From Micromonospora sicca (GTDB taxonomy: Bacteria > Actinomycetota > Actinomycetes > Mycobacteriales > Micromonosporaceae), in contig NZ_QGKS01000195.1 in the NCBI RefSeq assembly GCF_003172935.1, positions 1 to 41,170 on the forward strand: a DNA stretch of 41,170 nt. Reading direction: 5' to 3'. This document shows, in pieces, positions 23,331 through 32,561 of the stretch (its first letter is position 1; the number at the start of each line of letters is the position of its first letter). The position numbers were made by a program, and so were the translations under genes. The notes under the pieces are model-generated. The model was not told the origin of the DNA, ran no database searches, and was given only the letters and a program-made list of their open reading frames with translations.

Positions 23331-24328
23331 GCATGTCCCCGGTCGAGGGCGTGGCACTGGCCGAGATCGAGTCCACCGGCACGGGTCCCGAGGAGAAGTC
23401 CCTCGTCGGTCGCTCACCGGGCCAACTGGTCTGGAGCCGGCTGCGGCGCGACCGCACCGCGCTGGTCAGCGGCGTGGTGCTGGCCCTGTTCGTCCTGCTG
23501 GCGGTGGCGGCGCCACTGGTCCAGCGGCTCTACGGGGTGTCGCCGAACGAGCAGTTCGGTGACCTGCTGGACACCACCGGCATGCCCCTCGGTTACGTCG
23601 GCGGGGTCAACGCCGACCACTGGTTCGGGCTCGAACCGGGCCTGGGCCGGGACATCTTCATCCGGATGATCTTCGGTATCCGCACCTCGCTGCTGATCGC
23701 GCTCGGCGCCGCGCTGGTCACCGCGACGATCGGGGTGGTGCTCGGGATCCTCGCCGGTTACCTCGGCGGGGTGATCGACTCGGTGATCGGTTGGGTCACC
23801 GACGTCGCCCTGGCGATGCCGTTCCTCGTCTTCGCGCTGGCCGTGGTGCCGACGTTCTCGCTGCGCTTCTACGGCCCCCGGGACGCGGTGCCGACCTGGT
23901 TCGCGGTCACCACGCTGATCGTGGTCTTCGCCGCGTTCGGCTGGACCGGCACCGCCCGGCTGGTACGCGGACAGGTGGTGTCGCTGCGCGAGCGGGAGTT
24001 CGTGGAGGCGGCCCGGGCTAGCGGGGCCGGGCTGGGACACATGCTCTTCCGGCAACTGCTGCCGAACATCTGGGCCCCGATCCTGGTCTCGTTCTCGCTC
24101 GCGGTGCCGGCGTACGTGACCGGCGAGGCCGCGCTGTCCTTCCTCGGCATCGGACTTCCCGAGTCGGTGCCGAGCTTCGGCCGGATGATCTATCGCAGCA
24201 TCGACTACCTGCAGACCGACCCGGCCTACGTCTTCTTCCCCGGCATCACCATCTTCGCGCTCGTGCTGGCGTTCAACCTCTTCGGCGATGCGCTCCGCGA
24301 CGCGCTCGACCCGAAGTCGTCACGGTAA
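23327..24328 (+). CDS. oppC: peptide ABC transporter permease (OppC/DppC-like)
   Basis: 333-residue inner-membrane permease. A 45-residue cytoplasmic N-terminus is followed by TM1 ([20 protein letters not shown]). An OppC_N-type loop with [20 protein letters not shown] comes next, then four or five helices. The coupling EAA loop is [22 protein letters not shown], which contacts OppD/OppF. The C-terminal helix is [23 protein letters not shown], followed by the ending DPKSSR typical of the family. The start overlaps oppF by ATGA. The substrate is a peptide by family; size preference is unknown. Confidence 0.95.
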   Translation: MSMSPVEGVALAEIESTGTGPEEKSLVGRSPGQLVWSRLRRDRTALVSGVVLALFVLLAVAAPLVQRLYGVSPNEQFGDLLDTTGMPLGYVGGVNADHWFGLEPGLGRDIFIRMIFGIRTSLLIALGAALVTATIGVVLGILAGYLGGVIDSVIGWVTDVALAMPFLVFALAVVPTFSLRFYGPRDAVPTWFAVTTLIVVFAAFGWTGTARLVRGQVVSLREREFVEAARASGAGLGHMLFRQLLPNIWAPILVSFSLAVPAYVTGEAALSFLGIGLPESVPSFGRMIYRSIDYLQTDPAYVFFPGITIFALVLAFNLFGDALRDALDPKSSR

Positions 24329-24340
24329 GGGGTACTGCGC

Positions 24341-25327
24341 ATGATGCGCTTCCTGCTGAAGCGGGTGCTGCTGGCGGTCTCGGTGCTGTTCGCGGTGAGC
24401 GTCGTCAGCTTCCTGATGTTCTTCGCGCTGCCCCGCGACCCGGTGACCGGCATGTGCCCGAAGAACTGCAACGCCGAGCGCCTGGAACGGGTGCGTACCG
24501 AGCTGGGGCTGAACGACCCGAGGACGGAGCAGTACGCCAACTACATGAAGGGCATCTTCGTCGGCCGCGACCTGGGCAGCGCGCAGGGCGGCAAGTGCGA
24601 GGCGCCCTGTCTCGGCTACTCCTACGTCAACAGCGAGGCGGTCAGCGACACCTTCGCCCGGGTCCTGCCGGTGACGTTGAACATCGTCATCCCGGCGGCG
24701 GTGCTGTGGCTCGCCCTCGGGGTCGGGCTGGGGATGATCTCGGCATTGCGAAGAGGTTCGCTGCTCGACCGCGTCTCGATCGGGCTCACCCTGACGTTCG
24801 CCTCGTTGCAGCTCTACTTCGTCGGTGCCGTGCTGTTGCTGATCTTCGTCTATACCCTGAAGATCCTGCCGACGCCGCGGTACACGCCCCTCGTGGACAA
24901 CCCGGTGGAGTGGGCGCGGGGGCTCGTGCTGGCCTGGGTCACCCTGGCGCTGCTCTTCTCCGCGATCTACGCGCGGTTGTCGCGGGCGCAGATGCTGGAG
25001 ACGCTCTCCGAGGACTTCGTCCGGACGGCCCGGGCCAAGGGCATGCCGAAGCGGCAGGTCTACGGGCGGCACGCGCTGCGGGCGGCGATCACGCCGATCG
25101 TGACGATCGCCGGTCTGGACGTGGGCGGCGCGCTCGGCGGCACGGTGATCACCGAGACGACCTTCGGGATCCAGGGGCTGGGCCGTACCGCGGTGGAGGC
25201 GGTCCGCCAGGGGGACCTTCCGACCATCATGGCCACCGTGTTGATCTCCGCGCTCTTCGTGGTCGTCGCGAACGTCGTCGTCGACCTGCTCTACGCGTTC
25301 ATCGACCCCCGGGTACGCCTCGGCTGA
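24341..25327 (+). CDS. oppB: peptide ABC transporter permease (OppB/DppB-like) with four-Cys external loop
   Basis: 328-residue permease. TM1 is LLKRVLLAVSVLFAVSVVSF, and the EAA loop is VRTARAKGMPKRQVYGRHALR. The C-terminus is NVVVDLLYAFIDPRVRLG, diagnostic for this family. Between TM1 and TM2 the external loop contains two paired-cysteine motifs, M-CPKNC and K-CEAPC, about 45 residues apart, which could form disulfides outside the cell. The start ATG follows GTAAGGGGTACTGCGC. It lies 12 bp after oppC and is fourth in the operon. Confidence 0.94.
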   Translation: MMRFLLKRVLLAVSVLFAVSVVSFLMFFALPRDPVTGMCPKNCNAERLERVRTELGLNDPRTEQYANYMKGIFVGRDLGSAQGGKCEAPCLGYSYVNSEAVSDTFARVLPVTLNIVIPAAVLWLALGVGLGMISALRRGSLLDRVSIGLTLTFASLQLYFVGAVLLLIFVYTLKILPTPRYTPLVDNPVEWARGLVLAWVTLALLFSAIYARLSRAQMLETLSEDFVRTARAKGMPKRQVYGRHALRAAITPIVTIAGLDVGGALGGTVITETTFGIQGLGRTAVEAVRQGDLPTIMATVLISALFVVVANVVVDLLYAFIDPRVRLG

Positions 25328-25382
25328 CCTCCCGGGTGCCGATCGTTGTGGCCCCGTTACCTGCTCGAAATTTACGGCGAAC

Positions 25383-25402
25383 GAAAGCTAGGCGAAGCTT
25401 TC
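25383..25402. promoter_or_regulatory. inverted repeat between oppB and the binding-protein gene
   Basis: GAAAGCT-AGGCGA-AGCTTTC, perfect 7-bp arms with a 6-nt loop, 28 bp before the ATG of the binding protein, in an AT-richer stretch with a TTGTGG box at 25346. It could be an operator for an extra promoter, or an mRNA hairpin that stabilises or tunes the message of the abundantly needed binding protein. Confidence 0.4.
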
Positions 25403-25430
25403 CTTCAATGGCGATCCCGGAGGAGTGAGT

Positions 25431-27176
25431 ATGCGAGCAAGACTCGTCACCGCCATGGGCGGTGCGATCGCACTGGCGGTTGCCCTCGGTGCGTGCAGCA
25501 AGAACACCGGCGACAACGCCGACAGCGTGGACAGCAACAAGCCGCGCACCGGCGCCATCGCGACCGACCCCAAGGACTCCCTCGGTCCGGCGCCGGAGGT
25601 GGCCGGCGCGGCCAAGGGTGGGACCTTCTACATCCTGCGCGAGAACAAGATCTCCCACCTGGACCCGCAGCGGGTCTACTCGTTCGCCGGTCTGATGGGT
25701 AGCCAGCTCTACGCCCGCTACCTCACCACCTTCAAGGACGACGGCAAGGGCAACGTCACCCTGGTCGGCGACCTGGCCGAAACCCCCGGCACCAACGTGA
25801 ACAACGACTGCAAGGTCTGGGAGTTCAAGATCAAGCAGGGGGTGAAGTTCGAGGACGGCCGGCCGATCACCGCCAAGGAGATCGCGTACGGCATCGCCCG
25901 CTCCTTCGACCCGGACCTCACCGGCGGCCCGACCTACCTGCAGGAGTGGCTGGCCGACAGCCCGCAGTACGACACCAAGTGGAACTTCAAGGCCAACAAG
26001 ACGTCGCTGCCGCCGGGGCTGAGCACGCCGGACGAGCGGACGCTGCGCTTCGAGTTCAACAAGCCCCGCTGCGACCTGCCGTTCGCCGTGTCGCTGCCGG
26101 CCACCGCTCCGCTGCCCGCGGACAAGGACACCGGCGTCAACCTCGACCAGCAGCCGTTCTCGTCCGGGCCGTACAAGATCACCAAGCACACGCCGGGCGT
26201 GGAGATGGTGCTCGAGCGCAACCCGAACTGGGACCCGGCGACCGACCCGGTGCGCCACCAGTACCCGGACAAGTTCATCTGGTCCTTCGGCGCGGACAAC
26301 GCCACCCAGACCAACCGCGTGCTCGCCGGCACCGGCAACGACGCCGCCGCGGTGGCCACCGGCGGAGTCCCGTCCGAGCTGATCGCCAAGGTCACCGGCG
26401 ACGCCAAGCTCAAGGAGCGGATGATCGTCGCCGCCACGCCGAACGCGTACCGGCTGAGCATCAACACCACGCGGGTCACGGACCTGTCCGTGCGGCAGGC
26501 GATCAACTACGCGATCGACCGCAGCAGCATCACCAAGAACCTCGGCGGCCCGTACGGCGCCGTGCCGCTCACCACGCTGCTGCCGCCCACCACGCTCGGC
26601 TACCAGAAGTCCGACGTGTACCCGGCCGGCGAGAGCGGCAACCCGGAGAAGGCGAAGGAGGTGCTCGCCGGCAAGAGTGTCAGCCTGGTGCTCGGCACCT
26701 CCGACGACACCCCGTCGCAGGAGACGGCGACCCAGGTCAAGAACGCCTTGGAGAAGGCCGGCTTCACGGTCACCATCAAGCCGATCCCCGAGGACGGCTA
26801 CCTCGACGCGGTGAAGAAGAAGACCAACCCGTGGGACATCTGGGTCGACTCCTGGGCGGCTGACTGGCCCAGCGGCGCCTCGATCCTGCCGGTGCTCTTC
26901 GACGGCCGCAACATCAAGGCCGAGGGCAACAGCAACACGTCGCAGCTCAACAACGAGGCCATCAACGCCGAGTTCGACCGGGTGCTCGCGCTCGACCCGG
27001 CGAAGCAGGCCGACGAGTGGAGCAAGCTGGACGAGCGGCTCATGAAGGAGTCGGCGCCGGCCGTGCCGCTGTACAACGAGGTGGTCTCCGTCGCCCATGG
27101 CGAGAAGGCCGGCGGGGTCTTCGTGGGCAGCATCTTCGGCTGGCCCAGCTTCGTGGACGCCTACGTCAAGCAGTAA
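25431..27176 (+). CDS. oppA: peptide ABC transporter substrate-binding lipoprotein (OppA-like)
   Basis: 581-residue extracytoplasmic solute-binding protein of the SBP_bac_5 family. A lipoprotein signal is clear: M-R-A-R start, hydrophobic AIALAVALG, then the lipobox LGAC with Cys 22. Family features include LDPQRVYSFAGLMGSQLYARYL, WEFKIKQGVKFEDGRPITAKE, FSSGPYKITKHTPG, a long LSVRQAINYAIDRSSI, and W-DIWVDSWAADWPSGASILP. The ATG at 25431 has GGAGGAG 5 bases upstream. It is the last gene of the operon and is followed by a 17-bp stem terminator. It captures peptides outside the membrane and hands them to OppBC. Confidence 0.96.
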   Translation: MRARLVTAMGGAIALAVALGACSKNTGDNADSVDSNKPRTGAIATDPKDSLGPAPEVAGAAKGGTFYILRENKISHLDPQRVYSFAGLMGSQLYARYLTTFKDDGKGNVTLVGDLAETPGTNVNNDCKVWEFKIKQGVKFEDGRPITAKEIAYGIARSFDPDLTGGPTYLQEWLADSPQYDTKWNFKANKTSLPPGLSTPDERTLRFEFNKPRCDLPFAVSLPATAPLPADKDTGVNLDQQPFSSGPYKITKHTPGVEMVLERNPNWDPATDPVRHQYPDKFIWSFGADNATQTNRVLAGTGNDAAAVATGGVPSELIAKVTGDAKLKERMIVAATPNAYRLSINTTRVTDLSVRQAINYAIDRSSITKNLGGPYGAVPLTTLLPPTTLGYQKSDVYPAGESGNPEKAKEVLAGKSVSLVLGTSDDTPSQETATQVKNALEKAGFTVTIKPIPEDGYLDAVKKKTNPWDIWVDSWAADWPSGASILPVLFDGRNIKAEGNSNTSQLNNEAINAEFDRVLALDPAKQADEWSKLDERLMKESAPAVPLYNEVVSVAHGEKAGGVFVGSIFGWPSFVDAYVKQ

Positions 27177-27185
27177 CACCGCACG

Positions 27186-27225
27186 GACCGCCCCCGGCCG
27201 ACAGCGTCGTCGGCCGGGGGCGGTC
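27186..27225. terminator. terminator of the opp operon
   Basis: Arms GACCGCCCCCGGCCGAC (27186-27202) and GTCGGCCGGGGGCGGTC (27209-27225) form a perfect 17-bp stem with a 6-nt loop, 10 bp after the oppA stop. It also lies just past the stop of the convergent S9 peptidase gene, so it may serve both directions. Confidence 0.9.
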
Positions 27226-27260
27226 GCATCCGCGGGCCCTTCTCGTCGACGGGGCGCTCC

Positions 27261-29408
27261 TCACCGCAGGTGGGTGCGGAGGAAGTCCAGTTCCAGCTTG
27301 AGCAGGCGCTCGGCGGTGCCGCCGGTCGCCATGTGGGTCGCCCCGGTCAGCGGCAGCACCGCGTGCGGCCGGCCGGCGGCCAGCAGCGCCGCCGAGAGCC
27401 GCAGCGTGTGCGCGGCCAGCACGTTGTCGTCCACCAGGCCGTGCACCAGCAGCATCGGCCGGGCCTGCTCCGGGGCGCCGACCGGCTCGGCGGCCAGTTC
27501 CACCAGCGAGTGGTGGGCGTACACGTCCATCCCGTCCTCCGGCAGGCCGAGATAACGCTCGGTGTAGGCGGTGTCGTACAGCGTCCAGTCGGTGACCGGC
27601 GCGCCGACGATCGCGCAGCGGAACAGCTCCGGGTGCCGCAGCACCGCCAGCCCGGCCAGCCAGCCGCCGAACGACCAGCCCCGCACGGCCACCCGGTCCA
27701 GGTCCAGGTCCGGATGCTTGCCCGCCAGGGCGGTGAGCGCGTCCACCTGGTCGGCCAGGATCACGTCGGCCAGCCGCCGATGGATCGCCTTCTCGAACGA
27801 CGGCGCGATCCCCGGGGTGCCCCGGTTGTCGATCGTCACCACCGCGAAGCCCGAGTCGGCCCACCACTGCCGTTCCAGCCAGGCCCCCCGGGCCGAGATC
27901 ACCTCCTGGTGCCCGGGACCGCCGTAGACGTCCAGCAGCACCGGCAGCCGGGTGCCCTTCACGTGGTCGGTCGGGTAGAGCACCGCGGTCGGCAGCCGCC
28001 GGTCGGTCACCCGGACCAGGGTCGGCCTCGGCGCGTACGGCGGGTTGGCGGCCAGCGAGCGGAGCCGCGCCACCTCCCGGTCCTCGTGCCAGACCGACCA
28101 CCTGGTCCCCGGGTGCTCCAGCGACGCGGTGCCGACCGCCAGCGTCGCGCCACCGATCGCGGCCGTGTGCCAACCCGGGTCGCCGCTCAACCGGCGGGCG
28201 TCCACGCCGCCGCCGATCGCCGTGCGGACCCGGAACAGGTGCCGTTGGCTCGGCTCGCCCTCGCTCGCCTCGACCAACAGGTCCGCCGGGCCGTTCGGGC
28301 CCGCCGGCAGCCGGCCCACCACCCGGCGTACGTAGAGCGACGGCGGGGTGAGCAGGGTGCCGTCGGCGAACAGGCAGCGGGCGTCGTACCCGTCGTGGGC
28401 CAGCTCCCCGCCCACCAGCACCCGCCCGTCCGGCAGGTGGGCCGGGGTGCCGGGGATCGGCTCCACCCAGCGCGGGTCGGCCAGCTCGGCGTGCACCTGG
28501 GTCTCCCCGGTACGCGGGTCCACCGCGAGCACCAGGCCGTGCTGCTGGGACCGGCGCAGCACGGTGATCAGCGGCCCGCCGTCCGCCCAGTCCACCGAGG
28601 TCAGGTACGGGTAGGTCTCGCGGTCCCAGTGCACGTCGACCCAGCCGCCGTCCAGGTCGAGCAGGTGCAGACTGACCTCGGCGTTCTGCCCGCCCGCGCG
28701 GGGGTACGCGATGGTCGTCGGCGGGCTCGCCGGATCGGCCGGGTCGTGCAGGTGCCAGTGGGGCAGCCGAGACTCGTCCACCCGCGCGGCCAGCACCGAG
28801 CGCCCGTCCGGCGCCCACCAGTAGCCGCGGAAGCGGTCGAACTCCTCGGCCGCGATGTGCTCGGCCAGACCCCAGGTGACGCCGCTGTCCTCGCCGGCCA
28901 GCAGGGTGTCCGTGCCGTCGGACTCGACCACCCGGAGCTGCCCCCGGCGCACCCCCTCGGCGGCGTCGGTGACGTAGGCCAGTCGTTCCCCGGTCGGATC
29001 CGGACGGGGGTCGATCACCGGGCCGACGGTGGCCACCTCCACCACGTCGCCGTGCACCAGGTCCGCCCGAAACAGGCGGCTGGCCAGCGGGAACACCGCG
29101 ATCCGGCCGGCCGCGTCCAGGGCGTACGAGCCGATGCCGGCGGCGCTGAGCCGCAGCCGTTCGCGCAGCGCCCGCTCGCCCGGCGCCAGCGCGGCCGGGT
29201 CGGCGTCCGCCTCGAGCAGGGTCGCCGGGTCGGCGACCAGCCGTTCCTCGGCGGAAGCGACGTCCAGCAGCCAGAGCGCGTCGGCGGGGTCCTCCGGACC
29301 GGACGAGCGCAGGAAGATCACCCGGGAGCCGTCGTCGGCGACGGAGACGGCGCGCGGCGCCCCGTGGCTGAACCGGCGGGTACGGGCGGCCAGCTCGGGA
29401 AAGTCCAC
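27261..29408 (-). CDS. S9 family serine peptidase (dipeptidyl peptidase IV/prolyl oligopeptidase type)
   Basis: 715 residues. The N-terminal 430 residues form a beta-propeller-like region with repeated strand motifs, including the SGVTWGLAEHIAAEEFDRFRG segment typical of DPP-IV-type enzymes (the E-E pair binds the substrate amino terminus). The C-terminal alpha/beta hydrolase has nucleophile elbow VRGWSFGGWLAG (Ser), Asp in LVHGLVDDNV and His in GATHMATGG. No signal peptide, so probably cytoplasmic; it removes dipeptides or cleaves after Pro by family. The start is GTG with TACGAT exactly 7 nt upstream and no ribosome binding site, fitting leaderless mRNA. Divergent from mshB. Confidence 0.93.
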   Translation of the reverse strand: MDFPELAARTRRFSHGAPRAVSVADDGSRVIFLRSSGPEDPADALWLLDVASAEERLVADPATLLEADADPAALAPGERALRERLRLSAAGIGSYALDAAGRIAVFPLASRLFRADLVHGDVVEVATVGPVIDPRPDPTGERLAYVTDAAEGVRRGQLRVVESDGTDTLLAGEDSGVTWGLAEHIAAEEFDRFRGYWWAPDGRSVLAARVDESRLPHWHLHDPADPASPPTTIAYPRAGGQNAEVSLHLLDLDGGWVDVHWDRETYPYLTSVDWADGGPLITVLRRSQQHGLVLAVDPRTGETQVHAELADPRWVEPIPGTPAHLPDGRVLVGGELAHDGYDARCLFADGTLLTPPSLYVRRVVGRLPAGPNGPADLLVEASEGEPSQRHLFRVRTAIGGGVDARRLSGDPGWHTAAIGGATLAVGTASLEHPGTRWSVWHEDREVARLRSLAANPPYAPRPTLVRVTDRRLPTAVLYPTDHVKGTRLPVLLDVYGGPGHQEVISARGAWLERQWWADSGFAVVTIDNRGTPGIAPSFEKAIHRRLADVILADQVDALTALAGKHPDLDLDRVAVRGWSFGGWLAGLAVLRHPELFRCAIVGAPVTDWTLYDTAYTERYLGLPEDGMDVYAHHSLVELAAEPVGAPEQARPMLLVHGLVDDNVLAAHTLRLSAALLAAGRPHAVLPLTGATHMATGGTAERLLKLELDFLRTHLR

Positions 29409-29503
29409 AGTTCGGATCGTAGAGCCGCATCGGGCGTGATGTGGCCGACCTGGGTGGACGCGTCAGGCTCGGTCGGCGGAGGACGACGGTTAGAGTGACG
29501 GTC

Positions 29504-30418
29504 GTGACGACCCTGCCCGACCGCCGCCTGCTGCTGGTCCACGCGCACCCCGACGACGAGTCCATCGGCACCGGTTCGACCATGGCGCACTACGCCGCGA
29601 CCGGGGCCCACGTCACCCTGGTGACCTGCACGCTGGGCGAGGAGGGCGAGATCCACGTGCCCGAGCTGGCCCAGCTCGCCGCGGCCGAGGCCGACCAGCT
29701 CGGCGGGTACCGGATCGGCGAGCTCGCCGCCGCCTGCGCCGCGCTCGGCATCACCGACCACCGCTTCCTCGGCGGCGCCGGCCGCTACCGCGACTCGGGG
29801 ATGATGGGGCTCGCCACCAACGAGCACCCCCGCGCCTTCTGGCAGGCGGACGTCGACGAGGCCGCCGGGCACCTGGTGGAGATCATGCGCGAGGTACGCC
29901 CGCAGGTCATGATCACGTACGACCCCAACGGCTTCTACGGGCACCCGGACCACATCCAGGCGCACCGGGTGGCGATGCGGGCGGTGGAACTCGCCGCCGT
30001 CGGGGGCTTCGCCCCCGCGAAGGTCTACTGGACGGCCATGCCGCGCAGTGTGCTGGCGGCCGGCCTGGAGCACTTCGTCGAGGCCTCGGACAACCCCTTC
30101 GCCGGCATCGAGAGCGTCGACGAGCTGCCCTTCGGCACCCCCGACCCGGAGATCGCCGCCCGGATGGACGCCACCGACCAGCACACCGCCAAGGAGGCGG
30201 CGATGCGGGCGCACGCCACCCAGATTCCGGCCACCTCCTGGCTCTACTCGATCGCCGGCAACTTCGGCGCCGAGTTCATGGGCGTCGAGTACTTCACCCT
30301 GGCGGTCGGCGAGAAGGGTCCGGGCAACGGCCCGTACGGCTGGGAGGACGACCTGTTCGCCGGGCTGGCGCTGAACGGGCCGGACCGGTCCCCGGTCGCG
30401 GCGGCCGGCCTCCGGTGA
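29504..30418 (+). CDS. mshB: N-acetyl-1-D-myo-inositol-2-amino-2-deoxy-alpha-D-glucopyranoside deacetylase
   Basis: 304-residue zinc deacetylase of mycothiol biosynthesis (second enzymatic step, removes acetyl from GlcNAc-Ins). The zinc motif is [18 protein letters not shown] (His-Pro-Asp-Asp, H15 and D18), with the later metal His in [30 protein letters not shown] and the long C-terminal segment ([23 protein letters not shown]) separate MshB from related LmbE-type proteins. Mycothiol is an actinobacterial thiol, supporting the taxonomy. GTG 29504 is chosen because it opens the family start and TAGAGT lies exactly 7 nt upstream (leaderless); a GTG three codons earlier is also in frame. It overlaps the next gene by GTGA. 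Confidence 0.95.
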   Translation: MTTLPDRRLLLVHAHPDDESIGTGSTMAHYAATGAHVTLVTCTLGEEGEIHVPELAQLAAAEADQLGGYRIGELAAACAALGITDHRFLGGAGRYRDSGMMGLATNEHPRAFWQADVDEAAGHLVEIMREVRPQVMITYDPNGFYGHPDHIQAHRVAMRAVELAAVGGFAPAKVYWTAMPRSVLAAGLEHFVEASDNPFAGIESVDELPFGTPDPEIAARMDATDQHTAKEAAMRAHATQIPATSWLYSIAGNFGAEFMGVEYFTLAVGEKGPGNGPYGWEDDLFAGLALNGPDRSPVAAAGLR

Positions 30419-30870
30419 CCCTGCCGACCGCGTCGATGTCGGTCGTACCCGAGCAGGAGCCGGCGCCGCCGCCCGCGCGCCCACGGCCGGCGGTCGACCT
30501 CGCGCTGCGGGTCGCCGGTGGCCTGATCGCCGTGCTCGCCGGGGTGCTCTCGGCGGTGCTGGAGCTGCTGCTCTCCACCGTGCGGGTGGGCGGTCAGCTG
30601 ATCGGCGTGTCGGCGCTGGTGGCGATCGGCGCCGGCATCGCGCTGAGCTGGTTCGCCCACGAGGCGGTCGGCACCCGGTGGGCGGTGGTGCTGCCCGCCG
30701 TGCCGTGGTTCGCGCTGATGGCGGTGGCCTCGGTCCGGACCACCGAGGGGGACCTGCTGGTCTCCGGTGACAACTGGGTCGGGCTGGCGATGATCGTCGC
30801 CGGGGCGATGACGTTCGCGGTGATGGGCTTCCGGCAGATCCTCGCGCCACCGGCCCGGCACCACGGGTGA
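30415..30870 (+). CDS. small integral membrane protein
   Basis: 151 residues with a Pro/Ala-rich cytoplasmic N-terminus and four hydrophobic helices: [53 protein letters not shown] and [16 protein letters not shown]. Between the third and fourth is a short loop [14 protein letters not shown]. No catalytic motif. The GTG start overlaps the mshB stop (GTGA), so it is translationally coupled to mycothiol synthesis; such coupling of a membrane protein to mshB is a recurring actinobacterial arrangement as I recall it, but the role is unknown. Confidence 0.8.
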   Translation: MTLPTASMSVVPEQEPAPPPARPRPAVDLALRVAGGLIAVLAGVLSAVLELLLSTVRVGGQLIGVSALVAIGAGIALSWFAHEAVGTRWAVVLPAVPWFALMAVASVRTTEGDLLVSGDNWVGLAMIVAGAMTFAVMGFRQILAPPARHHG

Positions 30871-30949
30871 TGACGGCACACAGGTTGCGGTGGTAGACAT
30901 TCCTGCCAGAAGTCCCGCCGCTCCGGCGGGCGTACGGCGGAGGTGTGCG

Positions 30950-31411
30950 ATGGGGCGGTGGCGCGCGGTGGGCGTGCTCGCGATGGCGCTGTTCGCGGTC
31001 AACGTGCTGGCCCGGCTGGTCATCAGGTTCGGTTTCGAGGGCGACGACAGCGCCGCCGACCGGGTGTCCCTGGTGATGTTCGTGGTGATCGGGCTGATCC
31101 TCGCCGCGCTGGCGTTCCGCTGGGGGCGCGACCGTCCGGTGGGCCGCTGGGCCGGTGAGCTCGCCGCTGCGGTGGGCGTGGCGCTGGCGCTGACCGTGTT
31201 CGTCGCCTCGCTGCTGGTCGGCGAGAACCCGTTCGGCGGTGGCGCCGGGCTCTTCTTCGCCCAGATCTGGCTCTACCTCGCCGCCGCGGGGGCGGGCGTC
31301 CTGGTCGGCTACCTGATCCTCACCGCGCTCGGCCGCGACTACCGCTCCCAGCAACTCAAGCGGTACGCCCAGCTCAAGGCTGCCAAGCCGCGCCGCGTCG
31401 TCCGCCGCTGA
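30950..31411 (+). CDS. small integral membrane protein with basic C-terminus
   Basis: 153 residues, four predicted helices: AVGVLAMALFAVNVLARLVI, LVMFVVIGLILAALAF, LAAAVGVALALTVFVASLLVG and IWLYLAAAGAGVLVGYLILT. A strongly basic tail follows (LKRYAQLKAAKPRRVVRR). No recognised family. ATG 30950 has GGAGG 7 bases upstream; an upstream GTG at 30890 lacks a ribosome binding site. It follows the mshB gene pair after 79 bp, and ends 16 bp before a long inverted repeat. Confidence 0.78.
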   Translation: MGRWRAVGVLAMALFAVNVLARLVIRFGFEGDDSAADRVSLVMFVVIGLILAALAFRWGRDRPVGRWAGELAAAVGVALALTVFVASLLVGENPFGGGAGLFFAQIWLYLAAAGAGVLVGYLILTALGRDYRSQQLKRYAQLKAAKPRRVVRR

Positions 31412-31427
31412 CCCCCACACACAGCGC

Positions 31428-31494
31428 CATGATCGTCTGTTGCTGAGGGGCCCGCCGCGCCGTCGGCCGGCCCACTGCACAGCAGACGATCATG
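31428..31494. terminator. long inverted repeat, bidirectional terminator
   Basis: Arms CATGATCGTCTG (31428-31439) and CAGACGATCATG (31483-31494) pair perfectly over 12 bp and extend imperfectly (TTGCTG against AGCAG-like sequence). It lies between the convergent membrane-protein and GNAT genes. The loop of 43 nt is GC-rich. It is one of three long repeats with GATCA-type outer arms in this window. Confidence 0.75.
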
Positions 31495-31522
31495 AATCGA
31501 GGCGGCGGGTCGCGCCGCGGGC

Positions 31523-32485
31523 TCAGGCGGGGGCGACGCGGGTCAGGTACGTGTGGTGGGTGGTGAAGCCGAGACCCCGGTAGAGGGCCACCGCCGGGGT
31601 GTTGCGCTGCTCGACCTGGAGGAAGGCGTGGCTCGCCCCTTGCGTCGTGCCCCAGTCGACCAGCGACCGCAGCACCCGGCTGGCCAGCCCCTGCCGACGC
31701 GCCTCGGGCAGCACCTCGATCAGGGTCAGGCCGAGCCAGCGCCCCTGCCCGGTGACCGTGCCCCGGCCGACGGCGACCAGCCTGCCGTCGGCGTACACCT
31801 GGGCGAAGCGGACCCGGTCCACGGCGGTGAGCACGTGCCGGGCGGCGTCCGGCAGGCCGCCCTTGCGGCCGGCGGCGACGGCCAGCCAGTCGTCCGACGG
31901 CGCGGCGGCCAGCTCGACCGGCGGCAGGCCGGCGCGGGCCGGCGCGGGTGCCGACAGCGCGGCGAGCGCCACGGTCTGTACCAGTACCGGCGGCCGGGTG
32001 CCCCACCCGCGCGCGTCCAGCTCGGCGCCGACCGGCGCGGCGAGCGGCAGCGGGGTGTTGACCATGGCCGGCTGGCGGTGGTCGGCGTACCAGCGCTCGA
32101 CGGCGTCCAGGGCGGCCGGGAGCGGGCGGTCCGGGTCGCCCACCGGCAGCGCCGAGTTCGCCCGGCCGGTCCAGCCGTCGGCGCTGCGCAGCAGCCAGTC
32201 GCCGAGCCGACCGCGGACGGGGGCGGGCCACGCCTCGTCGGCGGCCAGTTCCAGGGCGACCACCGCGGCGGCGGTCGGCCGGCGGGCCGGCGGCACCCGC
32301 TTGGCCCGGTGCACCTCGCCCACCGGGACCCGCAGCCGGCCCTGGGCGGTCGCCAGCGTGATGTGGGTCTCGCTCACCTCGACCAGCTCCCCGAGGGCGT
32401 CGGAGAAGAGCGGCCGGCCTTCGCGAATCCCCACAATCCGGCGGACCACGATCCGGTGTCCCACGTCCTGCTGCCGGAGCACCAT
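31523..32485 (-). CDS. GNAT acetyltransferase with N-terminal SH3-like domain (Rv0428c type)
   Basis: 320 residues. Residues 1-65 form an SH3-like barrel (HRIVVRRIVGIREGRPLF, LGELVEVSETHITLAT, VPVGEVHRAKRVP), the arrangement seen in the mycobacterial protein Rv0428c. The rest is a GNAT acetyltransferase: the acetyl-CoA site is LTLIEVLPEARRQGLASRVL (R/Q-x-x-G-x-A type), followed by AFLQVEQRNTPAVALYRGLGF. It transfers acetyl groups to an unknown amine substrate. The start ATG has GGGGAGGGG five bases upstream. It is divergent from fdxA across 76 bp. Confidence 0.88.
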   Translation of the reverse strand: MVLRQQDVGHRIVVRRIVGIREGRPLFSDALGELVEVSETHITLATAQGRLRVPVGEVHRAKRVPPARRPTAAAVVALELAADEAWPAPVRGRLGDWLLRSADGWTGRANSALPVGDPDRPLPAALDAVERWYADHRQPAMVNTPLPLAAPVGAELDARGWGTRPPVLVQTVALAALSAPAPARAGLPPVELAAAPSDDWLAVAAGRKGGLPDAARHVLTAVDRVRFAQVYADGRLVAVGRGTVTGQGRWLGLTLIEVLPEARRQGLASRVLRSLVDWGTTQGASHAFLQVEQRNTPAVALYRGLGFTTHHTYLTRVAPA

Positions 32486-32561
32486 TCATCCCCTCCCCGG
32501 CGAGATACTAGGCTCTTACCGTCGCGGGTGATCGCGGCGAGTCTTGCGGAGGAGAAGACCG

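Noticed and set aside
27270..29498. 742-codon + strand frame opposite the S9 peptidase
   Set aside because: Low-complexity Arg/Gly/Pro/His composition with no domain; the - strand frame has the catalytic motifs.
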